A DNA stretch of 64,000 bases from Epichloe hybrida (taxonomy: Eukaryota > Ascomycota > Sordariomycetes > Hypocreales > Clavicipitaceae): the NCBI GenBank assembly GCA_019022495.1, contig JAFEKR010000009.1, positions 1,984,001-2,048,000 on the forward strand. The letters are read 5' to 3'. The position numbers were made by a program, and so were the translations under genes. The notes beneath the pieces were generated by a model. That model did no database searches. It was not told the DNA's origin and saw only the letters and a list, made by a program, of their open reading frames with translations. Shown here one piece after another: positions 23,506-36,068 of this stretch (positions are counted from its first letter, which is position 1; each line of letters begins with the position of its first letter).

Positions 23506-26500
23506 GGCGAGAAGTGTCGAAGCACACCGCAGAATTTTTGATCGACTGCCAAAGGACCTTGTACACACACAACTTGCCTCAGCCGTAGAGTTCCAGTCGC
23601 AGCTTTTTATTCAAAATCAACTACGCTTTGCGACCTTTTGCTGCGATTTCCCGTGCGTTTTATGCTGGACTAGCCGGCTGTACAGGGTAAAACTTTTCTG
23701 AAACCGTGTGAATCCCATTCACTTTTTTTCCGAGGCACGAACGACAGAAAACTCATGTACGGAGTAGAAGAGGCATAATAGTATGCAAAAGGATGGTCCT
23801 GACATCTCGCCGATGGGATGAACTACTGGCCATGTGGATCAGGTAACAGGCCTTCGAAACGGAGGAGCGTTGAGACGAATTAGGCTGAACCTACGTCCGT
23901 ACTGCTCCGACGTATTACCCCGTGACCCTTGCACTTTCCCTGACTTCTTTTTCTTTTCATCAAGTCTTGTTCTGTTTCATGCCATTCGACTGACCTAATA
24001 CGGACTACATGTAATAATATTACATGCATGTACGAAGTAGACAGACTCCGCGGCGGCGCCGAATCCATGTCGTTTGTCCAAGGGTAAAGCGTTGTTAGAC
24101 TGGTTGCTTGCGGTAGCAATGCATTTAGCCTCAGTGGCCTCGCGAATCTCCTTTCACGTGATGACCCTTGTGCGTGTACGTGGAATCACGGAGTGATAGA
24201 GGGAAGCACTGAACCATGTGCGCACTGGAATGTGTTTAAATCTAGTATCTTGGTACCGATGGCGGTTCGATGGTCCCATAGCGGCGTTGGTCAATTTGAT
24301 GCATCGATCCAGGACACGAATCTCTGTGGTTCATTCGCGACAATGTAGTTTGAAATAGAGACGTCTCCATGGGTGCTGCGCCGTGATCCGAAGCCTTCCC
24401 CGGCGGGTTTGAATAAGGGAAAAATTGCTCTGTTGAGTGGGTTTCGCTACTTCCCGGACGTCGGTGGATGATGATCCGGTAGTAATCCGTCATTCGGGCC
24501 GTCACTCTCAGAGCGTACTGGCGAATCTGGTCACAACCCTTCCCTGCTGTTTCGACTCTAGTAGAGACATGATATTACTGGCCTGGAATAAATGCCGCCA
24601 GACCCTTCCTGTCTTCGGGACGAAGATGGACAGGATTCAATCCGTATAAGAGTGCAGAGATCGGTAAACCTTGTCCGCGTCCTCGAAACTTCGCCAGTCG
24701 GCCCACTATCCGAACGATTTTTAATTCGTAGAGCTGTTGCTCCCTAGAAATGGACAAACATGTGTGGGCTAACATTCGATATGTGCCATCTTTGCGTCCG
24801 GGGTCATCAAGTATGCCTGTAAATGCCTCTTATGAGAGATGTTTCCCTGGTGTGGCTGAAGACCCACTGAGCAATGTTTCTGGCAGGCATGGTATTAGGC
24901 ATCAAGTCATGGATGTAATTGACACTACAGTCCGTACTCCGTATTGGTTTAGGGTTTACTGCGTAATGAGAGATGCCATGGCACTGGGTCGGAGTCTGTT
25001 TCTGATTTGCCGGGCCGGAGTAGTATCGGGTGAGGCCCGGATGGCCGCGTGATATATGTATGTATGCTCTGGTACGGTCGTAGAAGACAGCAATAACTTC
25101 TACGCCCCTACTACTAGAGTTCAGCGCAGGGACTGTCGCCCGGGTTTCTTGAAACTGAGCGTGTGTCATCGACATGATTGAAAAAAGAGCAAGCGCTTCG
25201 CGAAGGACCACGGTCAAAACAAAGCAGGCCACCACTCAGTTTTTTGTTTCAAGCGAGAAGAGGTACTTGTGCGAGATGGAGAAAAAGAAGAGAAAAAAAA
25301 AAAGAGAATCCGAGCTGCATGAATCTCTGTCAGCACCAGTTCTGGAAATTCACTTCAATAAGCTAGCACAATTCATATGACCGAGGACATGTCATGAGAA
25401 CCCTCATCTGTAGGCCGGTCAGAACCAGGTGGGTGTTAATAGTTCCCCTCTGATAAAGATCATAGAGCTGTTCGCTTTAATACCCCCTGTGCTCCTATCG
25501 GCGACATGTAATAGGGAGAACTCCGTAATATGACTTGATCTCGTAATCCGTACTCCGTACTGTGCAAGGTAATCCCGTATTACATGTAGACTGATCCACA
25601 AGGTGGCATAATGTGTAGTTTCCTGGGCCGCACATTTCTTGTCGGGCTTTCCTTTTTCTCAGTCTCGGGTGTGGTCACTGGCGGGTGGCGATGTGATCAA
25701 CGTTTCATGGACGAAGCTGGTGTCGGTGACGGCAGAGAACTGACCGCTACGTACCGAGTACTCTGTAGGATCAGAAAGAAGCGGAGTCAGCATGAGATTA
25801 TTACGAAGGCGTCTTCGTGGGTCTTCGTGGGTCTTCGTGCTACTTGATGCCATGCATTAGCGATGACTTGATGGGGCGAACCCCGGAGAGATTTATGTAT
25901 TTTTCTGACGGGCGGAAAATATGACATGTTGGCGTGTGGACGTGTGGACGTGTGGACGAGGGGCTATTAGAAGGTGGCCCAGTGCGTGATGTGCATGATG
26001 TGCGTGATGCAGGTGGCAGGCAACGAGCCAGCTGGCAACATGAAAACACGTAATCCGTAAGCAGGGCGGCCATTGGGAGCAGCTGGCAGGTTCCACGCTC
26101 CACGTTCCACAGCAGGAAGGAACAATGATATTAGCGGTCTACCGACTCCGCAGTCTAATCCGTAATATTACGCCTCAACTGCCACGCTCGTCCATTCACG
26201 CAGATAACAACAAATCCGGCTAATATTGAGTTGTCAACACCTCTCATGGCCGCCCCCCTGGTTCCCCAGCTCGAAGTGCGGCGACGGATTGAGGACAAGG
26301 GAAACAAAGAGAGAAGCAGCCAGCCAGCAACCAACTGGCAGCCACCCCATTGGACAGACATTGGACCTGGCCCATTGGACCTGGCCCATTGGACACTGGA
26401 CGCTGGCTACTCCGTACTGCACAAAGGTCTGGGTATTATCCCAACTGCGCCCGTCTAATAATCCGTACTCGGTGCTGTACCAGTCAAAAAGGCACTCTCT

Positions 26501-26650
26501 CCGGCTCGAGCCAATGAATAATGATGCAAGTATTTCGTGGAAGCACGGTTGCTTCTTCTCATGATGCGCGACCGTCAGGCTCGAATGGTACCGACATGAA
26601 GCATCGTTGTATCGTTGTTGGCAGACTCGCCGACTTTTTGCGTTGCGCCC
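23506..26650. other. 3.1-kb gene-free stretch with CCGTACTCCGTA motifs and short tandem repeats
   Basis: No frame shows a recognisable domain or good splice pairs. Visible items: repeated (A/T)CCGTACTCCGTA-type words near 24930, 25545, 26410 and 26460, and their complement near 23757; GTCTTCGTGG repeats at about 25810-25840; GTGTGGACGT repeats at about 25933-25960; and CCCATTGGACCTGG repeats at about 26360-26395. A single-strand 223-codon frame at 26234-26905 is judged a shadow. Confidence 0.6.
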
Positions 26651-27559
26651 ATGGCTGACTATCCAGCCACCGCGGACGGCGACGATGTGTCCTCGCCTCG
26701 CCAAACCCACTGGCTTGTCATCATCGTCTTCCTCAGTATCGCCCTCTACAATGTCGTTGAGCTCAATTTCCTGGTCCTCACCACCTTTAAGCAGTTTCGC
26801 GGCCTCTACTTTTGGAGCTTCACTTGTTCGGCGTGGGGTGTCGCCTTGAATGCCATGGGCTATCTGCTTCGGCATCTCAACCCAGAGCAATCGGGCTATC
26901 TCCATGCCACACTAATACTGACCGGCTGGTGTTCCATGGTCACGGGGCAATCGCTGGTGCTCTATTCCCGATTGCACATCGTGATGTACGACCCGCGTCT
27001 TCTGCGTTGCGTTTTGGCCATGATTGTTATTGATGCCGTCTGGCTCAGCATACCCGTCATCGTCTTGGTGTACGGCACGAACTCGAGCAATGCAGCATTC
27101 TTCAGAAAACCGTATTCCGTCTTTGCAAAACTTCAGCTGGCCGTCTTCTTCGTTCAAGAAGTCATCATTTCGAGCTTGTATATTGTCGAGACGACGAGGC
27201 TGTTGAGGATGCAGCGAGGCGTCGCCTGCTTAGCAATGAGACGAGTCATGGGACACTTGATCTTGGTCAACGTCTTCATCGTTCTTCTCGACATCAGCAT
27301 TCTGTCTCTCGAATTTACCCAACATTACAACACACAAACTGTTTGGAAAGCTCTTGTCTACAGCGTGAAGCTGAAATCCGAATTCAGCGTGTTGAATCGT
27401 CTGGTCGAGTTTTCGCAGCATGTCCGCCCCGGGCGCAACATATCGTCAACACATCCTGACACATCGACGGATATAGCTCTGGAAACATATTTGAGAAATG
27501 CCTCGCAGGCCCCGGCAGGAGTGGAGTACAGTATGCAGGTCACAGCTGGGCGACCGTGA
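26651..27559 (+). CDS. Fungal seven-transmembrane integral membrane protein (DUF7703-like)
   Basis: Single exon, 302 aa, beginning at ATG 26651 (MADYPATADGDD); the longer open frame begins at TTG. Seven hydrophobic helices are seen, for example WLVIIVFLSIALYNVVELNF, LILTGWCSMVTGQSLVLY, VLAMIVIDAVWLSIPVIVLV and LILVNVFIVLLDISILSLEF. A cytosolic-type tail rich in Ser/Thr follows. The motif YNVVELNFLVLTTF with KQFRGLYFWSF is typical of a fungal family of integral membrane proteins of unknown function, related in layout to fungal 7-TM receptors. The family name is from recognition, not a search. The role is unknown. Confidence 0.8.
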   Translation: MADYPATADGDDVSSPRQTHWLVIIVFLSIALYNVVELNFLVLTTFKQFRGLYFWSFTCSAWGVALNAMGYLLRHLNPEQSGYLHATLILTGWCSMVTGQSLVLYSRLHIVMYDPRLLRCVLAMIVIDAVWLSIPVIVLVYGTNSSNAAFFRKPYSVFAKLQLAVFFVQEVIISSLYIVETTRLLRMQRGVACLAMRRVMGHLILVNVFIVLLDISILSLEFTQHYNTQTVWKALVYSVKLKSEFSVLNRLVEFSQHVRPGRNISSTHPDTSTDIALETYLRNASQAPAGVEYSMQVTAGRP

Positions 27560-28246
27560 GAGAACAGCCCTCCGAAAGGGGTTGAGATTGTAAAGACGAC
27601 GGCGGTGACGGTCAGTCACGGCGGCCGGCAATTTCCAGAAACCAGACCACCGACAGCAGCACCGACAGCAGCACCGGCAGCAGGAGAAAGTTGTTCAGCG
27701 GCAAGGTCAACCGATGAGGGGCGCGAGGCGGACGCGGACGCGGATGGCGCATCCACGTCGTCGTCACGGGTTGAGCTGGCTCCCTGATTGGAATCTTTTC
27801 TGCATCATGACATTTTTCCCCCTTCTTTCTTTTTTTTTTTGGGGGGGGGGGGGGGGGAGGGTGTTGTAACACGGGCCGGAGGCCAAAACATTGGGTAAGA
27901 TTAGGTAGTCAATGATGATGCTTGTATTCCTTAGTTCATCTTTCTATGGGACCAAGTCATAATAGTACCGTGCACATATCCACACGGTGGGCCGGCCGAT
28001 GAAGATGGCCCAGAACAGTAATTCAGTCGCCGGAAAAGTCTGGTCGTCACGCACTGCGGCCATCCATGGAGTCTAGAGTCTAGGGAGGTAGGTAATGCCG
28101 CTCCTCGCTCCTCGCTGCTCTGAAGCCGGTGTTGCTCGTGATGCAACTCCCATCTGACCATCCATGGTGCAAGCCTGTTTCCACTTTCGCCGGGCTTCAT
28201 CTCGCGACTACTGCTTGGTCAAGTTGAAAACTTGTCTGTCACGGCC
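27560..28246. other. Intergenic
   Basis: The space lies between two plus-strand genes. It contains a CAGCACCGACAG short repeat near 27655-27680 and a striking T-run followed by a G17 run at about 27830-27857. No gene was found. Confidence 0.65.
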
Positions 28247-29326
28247 ATGTCCATGGCCAACGTCAGCCTGTTGGCTGGCGCCGTAGACGCCGGCTGCTTT
28301 GGGTCGCTGTCCAATGCCTCGGTGCCAGCAATCGCCCTCAAGGCCTATCGACCAGAATTCCACAGCGTAATGGGCCACAATGCGAGGGCGAGGAAAGTGT
28401 GGGACTTGCCATGGGAAGCGTTTCACGAGGCTGGCATCTACAACCGGAAAGACAACTCGCTCTACATATCATCAAACTACAAGGGTCCGGGGCACAAGAT
28501 CAACATCACCGTCGTGAGCCTGGACTCGGAGGACTACCCGTACCGCAGCACGCACTTCTCCGATTTGGCCATGGCGAACGGCGGGACGACGTACTATCCC
28601 CCCGGATCGCTTCACAACCAAACGCCGCCTATGCAGCTCTGGTGTGACGAAGGCGACTTCCAGCACTACGCGAAGCTGCTGGCCGTGGACCCCAACACCA
28701 ACAAGTCGACGACCATCTTGACCAACTTTCTCGGCCGCAACTTTTCATCCCTGAACGACGCCCGTCAGCATCCCATCACGGGTGATTTGTGGTTCACCGA
28801 CGCCGACTACGGCTACTTCCAGCACTTTCGACCCGAGCCAACGCAGCCAAAGCAGGTCTATCGTCTGGATCCCGGGACGGGAGTCGTCCAGGTGGTGGCG
28901 GATGGCTTCGTCCAGCCCAACGGGCTCGAGTTCTCGCCCGACCTCAAGACGCTGTACGTTACGGACACGGGCAGCCAGCAGTTCGAGGTCGTCCCCAGCC
29001 GGCCTGCCACAATCTACGCCTTCGACCTCGTCGACATGAGACGTCTCGAGAATCGCAGGACGTTTGCGTGGGCAGACGAGGGATTCCCCGACGGCATTCA
29101 TTGCGACACGCATGGCAACGTCTGGGCCGGGTGCGGCGACGGCGTGCACGTCTGGAACTCCGAGGGCATCTTGTTGGGCAAGATAGTCGTGGGCGAAACG
29201 AGCAACAACTTTGCATTTGCTCCAGGCAAGGTTTTTGTGTTTTCGAACACTCGGTTATGGGTCGTGGAGAACGTCAGGGCACAAGGGAGGGAGGTGTGCA
29301 AAGACTTTGGTGTCGGTTGCCCTTGA
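28247..29326 (+). CDS. SMP-30/gluconolactonase-like (lactonase) beta-propeller protein
   Basis: Single exon, 359 aa from ATG 28247; ATG 28253 is an alternative. Beta-propeller features of the SMP-30/gluconolactonase family are clear. HEAGIYNRKDNSLYISSN opens the domain, NDARQHPITGDLWFTD gives the substrate/metal-face Asn and Asp, PNGLEFSPDLKTLYVTDTG carries the family's NG(L/I)-FSPD-LYV-DT pattern, and PDGIHCDTHGNVWAGCG carries PDG--D--GN-W. Family members hydrolyse sugar lactones or related esters with a divalent metal. The fungal paralogues are often in accessory regions. Only a weak N-terminal hydrophobic stretch is present, so the location is unclear. It ends 420 bp from the left LTR of the retrotransposon. 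Confidence 0.88.
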   Translation: MSMANVSLLAGAVDAGCFGSLSNASVPAIALKAYRPEFHSVMGHNARARKVWDLPWEAFHEAGIYNRKDNSLYISSNYKGPGHKINITVVSLDSEDYPYRSTHFSDLAMANGGTTYYPPGSLHNQTPPMQLWCDEGDFQHYAKLLAVDPNTNKSTTILTNFLGRNFSSLNDARQHPITGDLWFTDADYGYFQHFRPEPTQPKQVYRLDPGTGVVQVVADGFVQPNGLEFSPDLKTLYVTDTGSQQFEVVPSRPATIYAFDLVDMRRLENRRTFAWADEGFPDGIHCDTHGNVWAGCGDGVHVWNSEGILLGKIVVGETSNNFAFAPGKVFVFSNTRLWVVENVRAQGREVCKDFGVGCP

Positions 29327-29745
29327 GTTGCCGTGCTTTTTATTTCCCATCAAGTAATAACCTGCCTGCTGTTACCGAGTACATAAAGACGACGATGGAC
29401 AGAAACTGCCAGAGGGATGTGAAGAGTGAAACATGAAGATGGGCGGGGGCCTGTGCCTGTCCTGTGCGGCTGTGCCTGTGCAGGGAGATGGAGGTGCAGA
29501 GGGGAGTTGCCAGTTGGTCCGTCGGCCGTGTCGCAGGATTTGCTAGTTGATCACATGGGCCTTGTGCTCTGACGTCTTGTTTCCCCGCACAAGGGCGACC
29601 AGAGACCAGATATCAAACATGAACTAGCTAGTAATGGCTTGGACCTCTCCGCACTTTATCTAGTGCGGTGGTGGCAGGCCGTGGCAGGCCGTGGCAGGCC
29701 GTGGCAAGGCAGTGCACGATGGGCACGATCAACAATTCCCCCCCC
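29327..29745. other. Intergenic up to retrotransposon
   Basis: GC-normal DNA with a GTGGCAGGCC short tandem array at about 29670-29706. It ends in a C8 run that forms the insertion target. No gene was found. Confidence 0.7.
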
Positions 29746-29861
29746 TGAAGTGATACCAAAATTGATAGGGATAATGATGGTTGTATTCTTTCAGTCTGTG
29801 CTCTAGCTACGCCCCATATAATTACGGTTAACTATTACCTAAGCCATTCTCTACCTTAACA
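29746..29861 (-). repeat. Left (3') LTR of the 29.7-39.1 kb element
   Basis: 116 bp starting TG and ending CA. It keeps nearly all Gs and Cs that are mutated in the other LTR, so it suffered little RIP. Confidence 0.9.
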
Positions 29862-32179
29862 GGCTAGCTTATTTTAAGATAGTGTTAACTATAATACTAT
29901 AATTCTTCTAAAACACTATAAGCTATTTACCTTCTTAATTATTATTCTCTATCCCTTACTAATTCTATGTCTCCTTCTCCAGATCTTAATTAGCTATGTC
30001 CTATATGTTTAGTCTTAGAGGTTATAGTCTTTCCTAGCGTAAGATATATATCTTTAAATTATTAATATAAATCTTTTAACCCTATTCTCTGTCTAAAGGT
30101 TTAATCTTATATAACACTAATAATAACTTTCTCTTAATTATTAAAAGCTTTTCTTAGGTCTTATAAAACTTCCCCTTTAACTTATTCTCTTTATTAATTT
30201 TCTCCTATATAAGATTGCTTACTTTAAACTATTATAGTAGCTTAGAAAAATCCCCCTTATTATTTACCTTTTAAGTTTAAACTAATTCCCTTCTCTCCTC
30301 CCTTAAATTAGAATGCTATAGATTTATTTCTTAGATTAAGATAGGATTAGTTTCTAATTCTATTAAGTCTATCTTATTCTAATTATTGCTAACTCCTATA
30401 TGCTTAGTAAATAGATTAAATCCTAATATTAATATTACTAGAGTTATCCCTATGCTTAATATAAACTAATTATTTAGAATAACTATAATGCTTAGAATAG
30501 CTTAGTTTTACAAATTAAGTAACACTCTATCCCTTTTAACCACTTACTTTATTAATTATTATTTTACTAGGCAAATATTCTATTTAGCAAGTCCTATAGA
30601 AGATAGATAAGAGATAGGTCTAAAAGTAACTATTATACTATATTTTCCTATAGTTAATTTAAAGTTTAGATTTTTAAAGTAGGATCTATTATTATAGTAA
30701 ATTCCTCTTAGCTAGCTAAAAATAAAGCTCTAGTTTCTATTCTATATCTAGGTAACTAAATCTCTAGTAGCTTTATTATAGGATTAACCTAATGCAAACC
30801 TTATTATATAGTTAATAGTAATTAGTATATATAAGTCTTTATTTCAAGCCTTAGGAGTAATAGGTCTAAGGTAATTTATTGTAACTAATGCCTATAGTTC
30901 TAATATTATAATAGTTTTTAGAGCTAATCTTAGTAACTTAGTTCTAGTTTACTAGTAGATAAGATAAGATTAATAGTAAGACTTAATATCTTTTGCTTTA
31001 TCTAGCTAGAAATACATCTTATAAAGCTTTTATATTATAATAGTTAGGCTAAAGTACCCTACTATATTATAAGCTTATTAAAGTTTTAGCAAAACCTCTT
31101 TAGAGATTACATATTTAGCTAAGGATTTATTAAGCTTTAAATAATAAAGTTTTTAGTCTATAATTTAATATTTTAAAGCTTAATACTAAACTAGTTTCTA
31201 TTATTTAGCTAGGATTATATAAGGACTATAAATAATTAAAGTAAGGATTTCCTTATACTATTTAAAGTCTAGCTATTCCTAAAGCTTAGTTCTAACTATC
31301 TCTAAAGTTTTATTATCTAATCTTTCTCCTTCTAGTATAATTATTATATTTATTAAAATCATTACTAGTTAACCTCCTATAGCTAGAGATATATTAACTC
31401 TTATTCTCCTCTTTACTTTATATAGATTAGATCTAAGTTCCTCTAGTAGTTATAACATCCTATTCGCGATCTTTATGATTTTTATTATATTAGGATAGTG
31501 TATATATTCTATATTTAACTCTTATAGAATATTCACCTATTAAGTAACCTTCCTATAAACCTTAGAGAGGTTTGCTATTAAATTAATTATCCCTTTATAG
31601 TCTATATATACCTTTAGTAAATAAGGTAAACTATTAACTAGCTATTGCGTCTCTTTTAATTTAATAATAATAGCTAATATTTCTTTTTCTAGTATTATAT
31701 ATTATTTTTCCACGTCCCTTAATTTATATAATATCCACATAATAATTTAAACCTTTACAAAATTTAAGTCTATAGCACTTATACTAGGTTTTGTATCTTC
31801 TAGCTAGAATAAAACTCCTCTAGTTCCTATATCTAAAGCGTCTATTACTAAATAAAACTATATCCTTAGCTAGGCCCTAAAAGTGGTATTCACCTAAATA
31901 CTATAGTAAATCTAGAGTAAGGCATTTTAAGCTTCTGCTATTTATTTAGGTTTTTCCTTTAGAACTTTTACCCTCTAGACTAATGGCTTCCTAGATTTTA
32001 TAACCTTTTAAATCTCTTAGAAAAAAACTTTCTTAATAGTTAATACTAGATTTAATCTACTAGGAATAAACTTTCTTAAGAAGGGCATTAGGTAAATTAA
32101 AACTAAGATTTTATTCTAAGTTCTTAGAGGCCACTATTAGAAGTGTTTTACTAGGTTAGCAAATCTTTTATAATATTTC

Positions 32180-32740
32180 CTTACTAGTTTAATCTTTTTA
32201 TTTTTAATAGAAAATCCTATATAGTCTACCTTTAACGTAAAGAGAGTTATTTTACGTTTACTTAGTCTAATTAGTGCCTAGGTAATTCTTAGGAAGTAGC
32301 GTGTCTATAAGAAGTTAAAGTGATTCTCCTATATTTTAGAACCTAAGTGGTGATTATTTATATAAATAGAAAACAAGGTCTTAATGTCTTCTATATATCC
32401 TAATATTAATTTACTTTTAGATTTATCTTTAAAGAATAAATGCCTAAAGGTAATATCTCTAAATCTAGCGTATATTCCTAGCGACCTAGTTAATCCTTAT
32501 GCTATATTATTATAGTAATACATTTTGTTAGGGCCTAAGAAGGCTATCTTATGTTTATTAGGTGGATAAATTCTAATTACCTAGAATCTATTTAAAGTAT
32601 TTACTTATGAGATTATTATTAACCTTCCGCAATAAATCAAATCTAAATCAGCTTCTATATTATAGCAAGGATAAGCTAATTTAACTATCTTACTATTTAC
32701 ATTATAGTAATTATAAACCACTTAAAAATCCTTTCTAGGC
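32180..32740 (-). pseudogene. Reverse transcriptase remnant of the LTR element
   Basis: On the minus strand, NVNSKIVKLAYPCYNIEADL and then LTRSLGIYARFRDITFRHLF correspond to the RT segments after the DYR box and around the substrate pocket. SIYINNHH (32347-32370) stands where Y-x-DD is expected (Asp changed to Asn), and ITLFTLKVDYIGF fits the gypsy K-x-x-F----V-YLGF segment. Several stops interrupt it. Confidence 0.65.
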
Positions 32741-35700
32741 TTTAGGGCAAATATTATTAGGGCTACTTATTCTAAATCTCTATAGTAAATAATGCCTGCT
32801 TTCTCTATAGCTAGAAACACCTTCTTTAAAAACTCGCAATACATTCCTAAGTACTAATATTGCTTCCTTTTCCTAGGCTAAGCGTTTAGAATTAAGGGAA
32901 TATAGTGTTATAAAAGGTTAGTTATATAAATATCTTTAAGCTTCTTAATAAAGCAATCTCTAAATATATAATATAGCCTTATAATTATTATCTATTATTC
33001 TACAGTCCTTATATAGTCCCTAAGTATAATATTAGACTAATTAAACTAAGAAACTATGGTTTTAGATGCTAAGTCTGCTAATAGTTAATTTATATGTAAA
33101 TTCCAGAATCTTAAGGAGTACCCCTTAATTTCCTAATTTCCTATATAAATATCTGATTTACCTAGTCTTACACTGTTTTATATAGCTTTCTCCCTATTTA
33201 CATTATAAACTAGCGCCTAACCTATAATATTTAAGTGTATTACTAAGTTTATACTATAGTCCCTACTATCTTTGGTTTTGCTAGTTAATTCCCTAATCTA
33301 GTTATTTATATAGTAATCTTTAATTTTTAAGGGGGAGGCCTTAATTTTCTCTTTTCCTATATAAATTAGGCATAGGGGGTATACTAGAGTGTATGTAGTG
33401 TAATACTATCCTTTTCTTATAACTAATCCCTCTTGCTTATATTACTAACTATATAAATACTAGTTTCTATCCCTAGTTTCTCTTACTAAACCTCTGATTA
33501 TTATATTTATATAGTGATTTTTATTCTTTAAGGGGTAAACCTTAATTTTCAGGTTTCCTATATAAATTAAGTTACTATTGTGTCCTAGTGTGTTTACCTC
33601 TAGATCTTAAACCTTTAAAATACCTAAGTCTAACACATTATATAACCTATGTTTAACTTCTCTAGGTGAGACTTGATTTTCATTATTTATATAGTGATTC
33701 TTACTTAGTAAGGGGGTACCCTTAATTTTTGATTTTCCTATATAAATTAAGACCTTACTATATCTAGCAGTGTTTACCTTATGTTTTTCCTAGTATAGCA
33801 TAGTACTACATGTATCCCTTAGGATATTAAATAGGTTAAGATTATCTCCCTTATCTTAATCCTATTCTTTATCTATATTAATCTTTATATATTTCTTATT
33901 TCTTCCCTTATTAGTTTCCTCCTTATCTAAGTCTTCTAAATTATCTCTTATTAAGTCTTCCTAGGATAATCCTAATTCCTTGCTATACTATGCTTCTCCT
34001 ATATCTTATTTAGAGTAATTATAACCTATGTTTAAGGATAATTCCCTTTCCTATAATGCTTTACAACATTTAATCTAACTCTAAGTAATTATCTAATAGG
34101 CTAATACAGGTTTTAGTTAAGGGACGCTAGTATAATAAGAGGTAAATAATTTAATTTCTATCTTAGAGCTTAACTTAATAGCTATTCTATCTATAATAAT
34201 ATTTTATAGCAGTTTCTAGATAACTATAGTAGTAGACTTTAATTCTGGTTTGCTAATAAGAACTTATTTACTAGCTATTTTCACTATGTTATCTAATTTT
34301 AAACTATATAAACCATATAACTTTATTTCTATTTTACTTATAGTAATATTATTATTCTTATTAATATCCCCCTTAGTCTTCTTATCTTCCTAATATACTC
34401 TTTATTTATGCTTTATTCTCTAAGTATTCTCTGCTAGTATTCCCTTAAAGCTTGTTATTCTAATCTTATCTACTAGCTATAGTAAATTAAGAAAACGCAA
34501 ATAATCGCTAACTTTATTATTTATAACGCTTAGTTTTTTAACTCCTAGTTCTTAGCTTCTTTTATAATCTAGCTATTTAATCCCCTTAGGAGCTATTTAA
34601 CTTTCTCTAGAATTTCCTAGTTATCTTCTACAAACTCTATAATCTCCTCTAGATTTATCCTTTATAGTAGCTAAGCTCTTATATTAGATCTTTAGAATAA
34701 GTCTAGGCACAGATATATTAGTAAAGTTTAAGTTTCCTTTTTTATCCTAGTAATTATAATCTTTTCCTATCTATAATATTTAATAGTATTTACTCTTTAT
34801 AGCTAAACTTTTCCTAATAACACATCCTATTCCTAAGCTAGCATTATATAATATTTTAATAATGCTAGGATTTTGCCTACTATAATCTAGAGGTAAGCAC
34901 AGTGGGAAATCTATTAATTTCTATTATTTACTATCTAAATAGATTATTTTTCTTAAAGTTAAATAGTTAGAAGTCTATATCTTTTTAGGTAGCTCTTACT
35001 TACTAATTTCACACTTAAGCTACTATTAAGCAAGGCTAAGTCACACTAGATACCTTTAATGTAAGCTATAATATATCCTAATATTATTAGAACCTCACTA
35101 TCTAGCTAAGTAACATTATTCTATATAATTATAGCATTTATTAAACCTAAAGACTTGTAAACTAGCATATTAGGGTATACCGCTTCTTTATATAGTTCTA
35201 TAAGATTAGAAACCATTAACTTCGCCCTATTGCTTTTTATTTTTTAATAATATTACATTAAATAGCTTAGTTACTATTAGATAATTAGGGCTATCTAAAG
35301 AAGTTATAGAATACTAATAGACACTATAGTTTTACTTAACTATTTTCCTAGGTTAAATAGTAGGACTTTATATTCTTTAGTAGCTTAGAGATTCTTTAAA
35401 GCTAATCTTTAATAAGGTTAAGGGTTTAAAGTAATATTGCCTATTACTACTTCTCTTAGAGTAAGACTAGTAGTAGGTTTATAGGGGTTTACTATAGTCT
35501 TCTTTAGATATAGTTATAGTATAGGAAGTATTTATTAGAATTCCTTAGTACTTATCTCCTAGAGTAATTAATATATACTTAGACCTAGATTACTTCCCTC
35601 CTATATAGTCTTATCTAATTCTAGAATTTCTTTAATTTATTACTATAATAGTTTACCTAATATATTCTTAGGTTTAGTCCTTAATTTAATAATTCTCTTA

Positions 35701-36027
35701 GCTAGTCCTTTAGTAAATACTAGCTTATTTACCTTCTCCTTTCCCTTTAGTAGTATTATAGCGTTAACTTATTTTACTTTATTCTCCTCCTAAATATAGC
35801 TTAGGGAATGGTAGTTTAGGAGTAATACTATAAATAATTAGAGTTCTAAATTAAGAATATATCCTTTAGGTAGGATTAGTTAGTCTATTTCTATAGCGCT
35901 AATAAAATTAGTTTAGTTTAAGTTATCTAATTCTCTTTAGTAATCTCTCTTTATTTATAGCCCTTTATAAGCCCACTAGTCTTAGCGTCTATTAAAGTCT
36001 TTAGATAAGTATTTGTCCTTCCTAGTG

Positions 36028-36068
36028 TAGTTATAACCTATATGTCCCTATTTACTACATAAGAAACA
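36028..36068 (-). pseudogene. Gag CCHC zinc-knuckle remnant
   Basis: The minus strand reads C-FL-C-SK(stop)G-H-IGYN-Y: the spacing C-x2-C-x4-H-x4-C with the last Cys turned to Tyr (TGC to TAC). The spacing and the transition type support a RIP-mutated gag nucleocapsid. Confidence 0.65.

Noticed and set aside
26234..26905. Minus-strand 223-codon frame
   Set aside because: It overlaps the start of the seven-TM gene on the other strand, has no recognisable domain and no supporting splice or promoter context.
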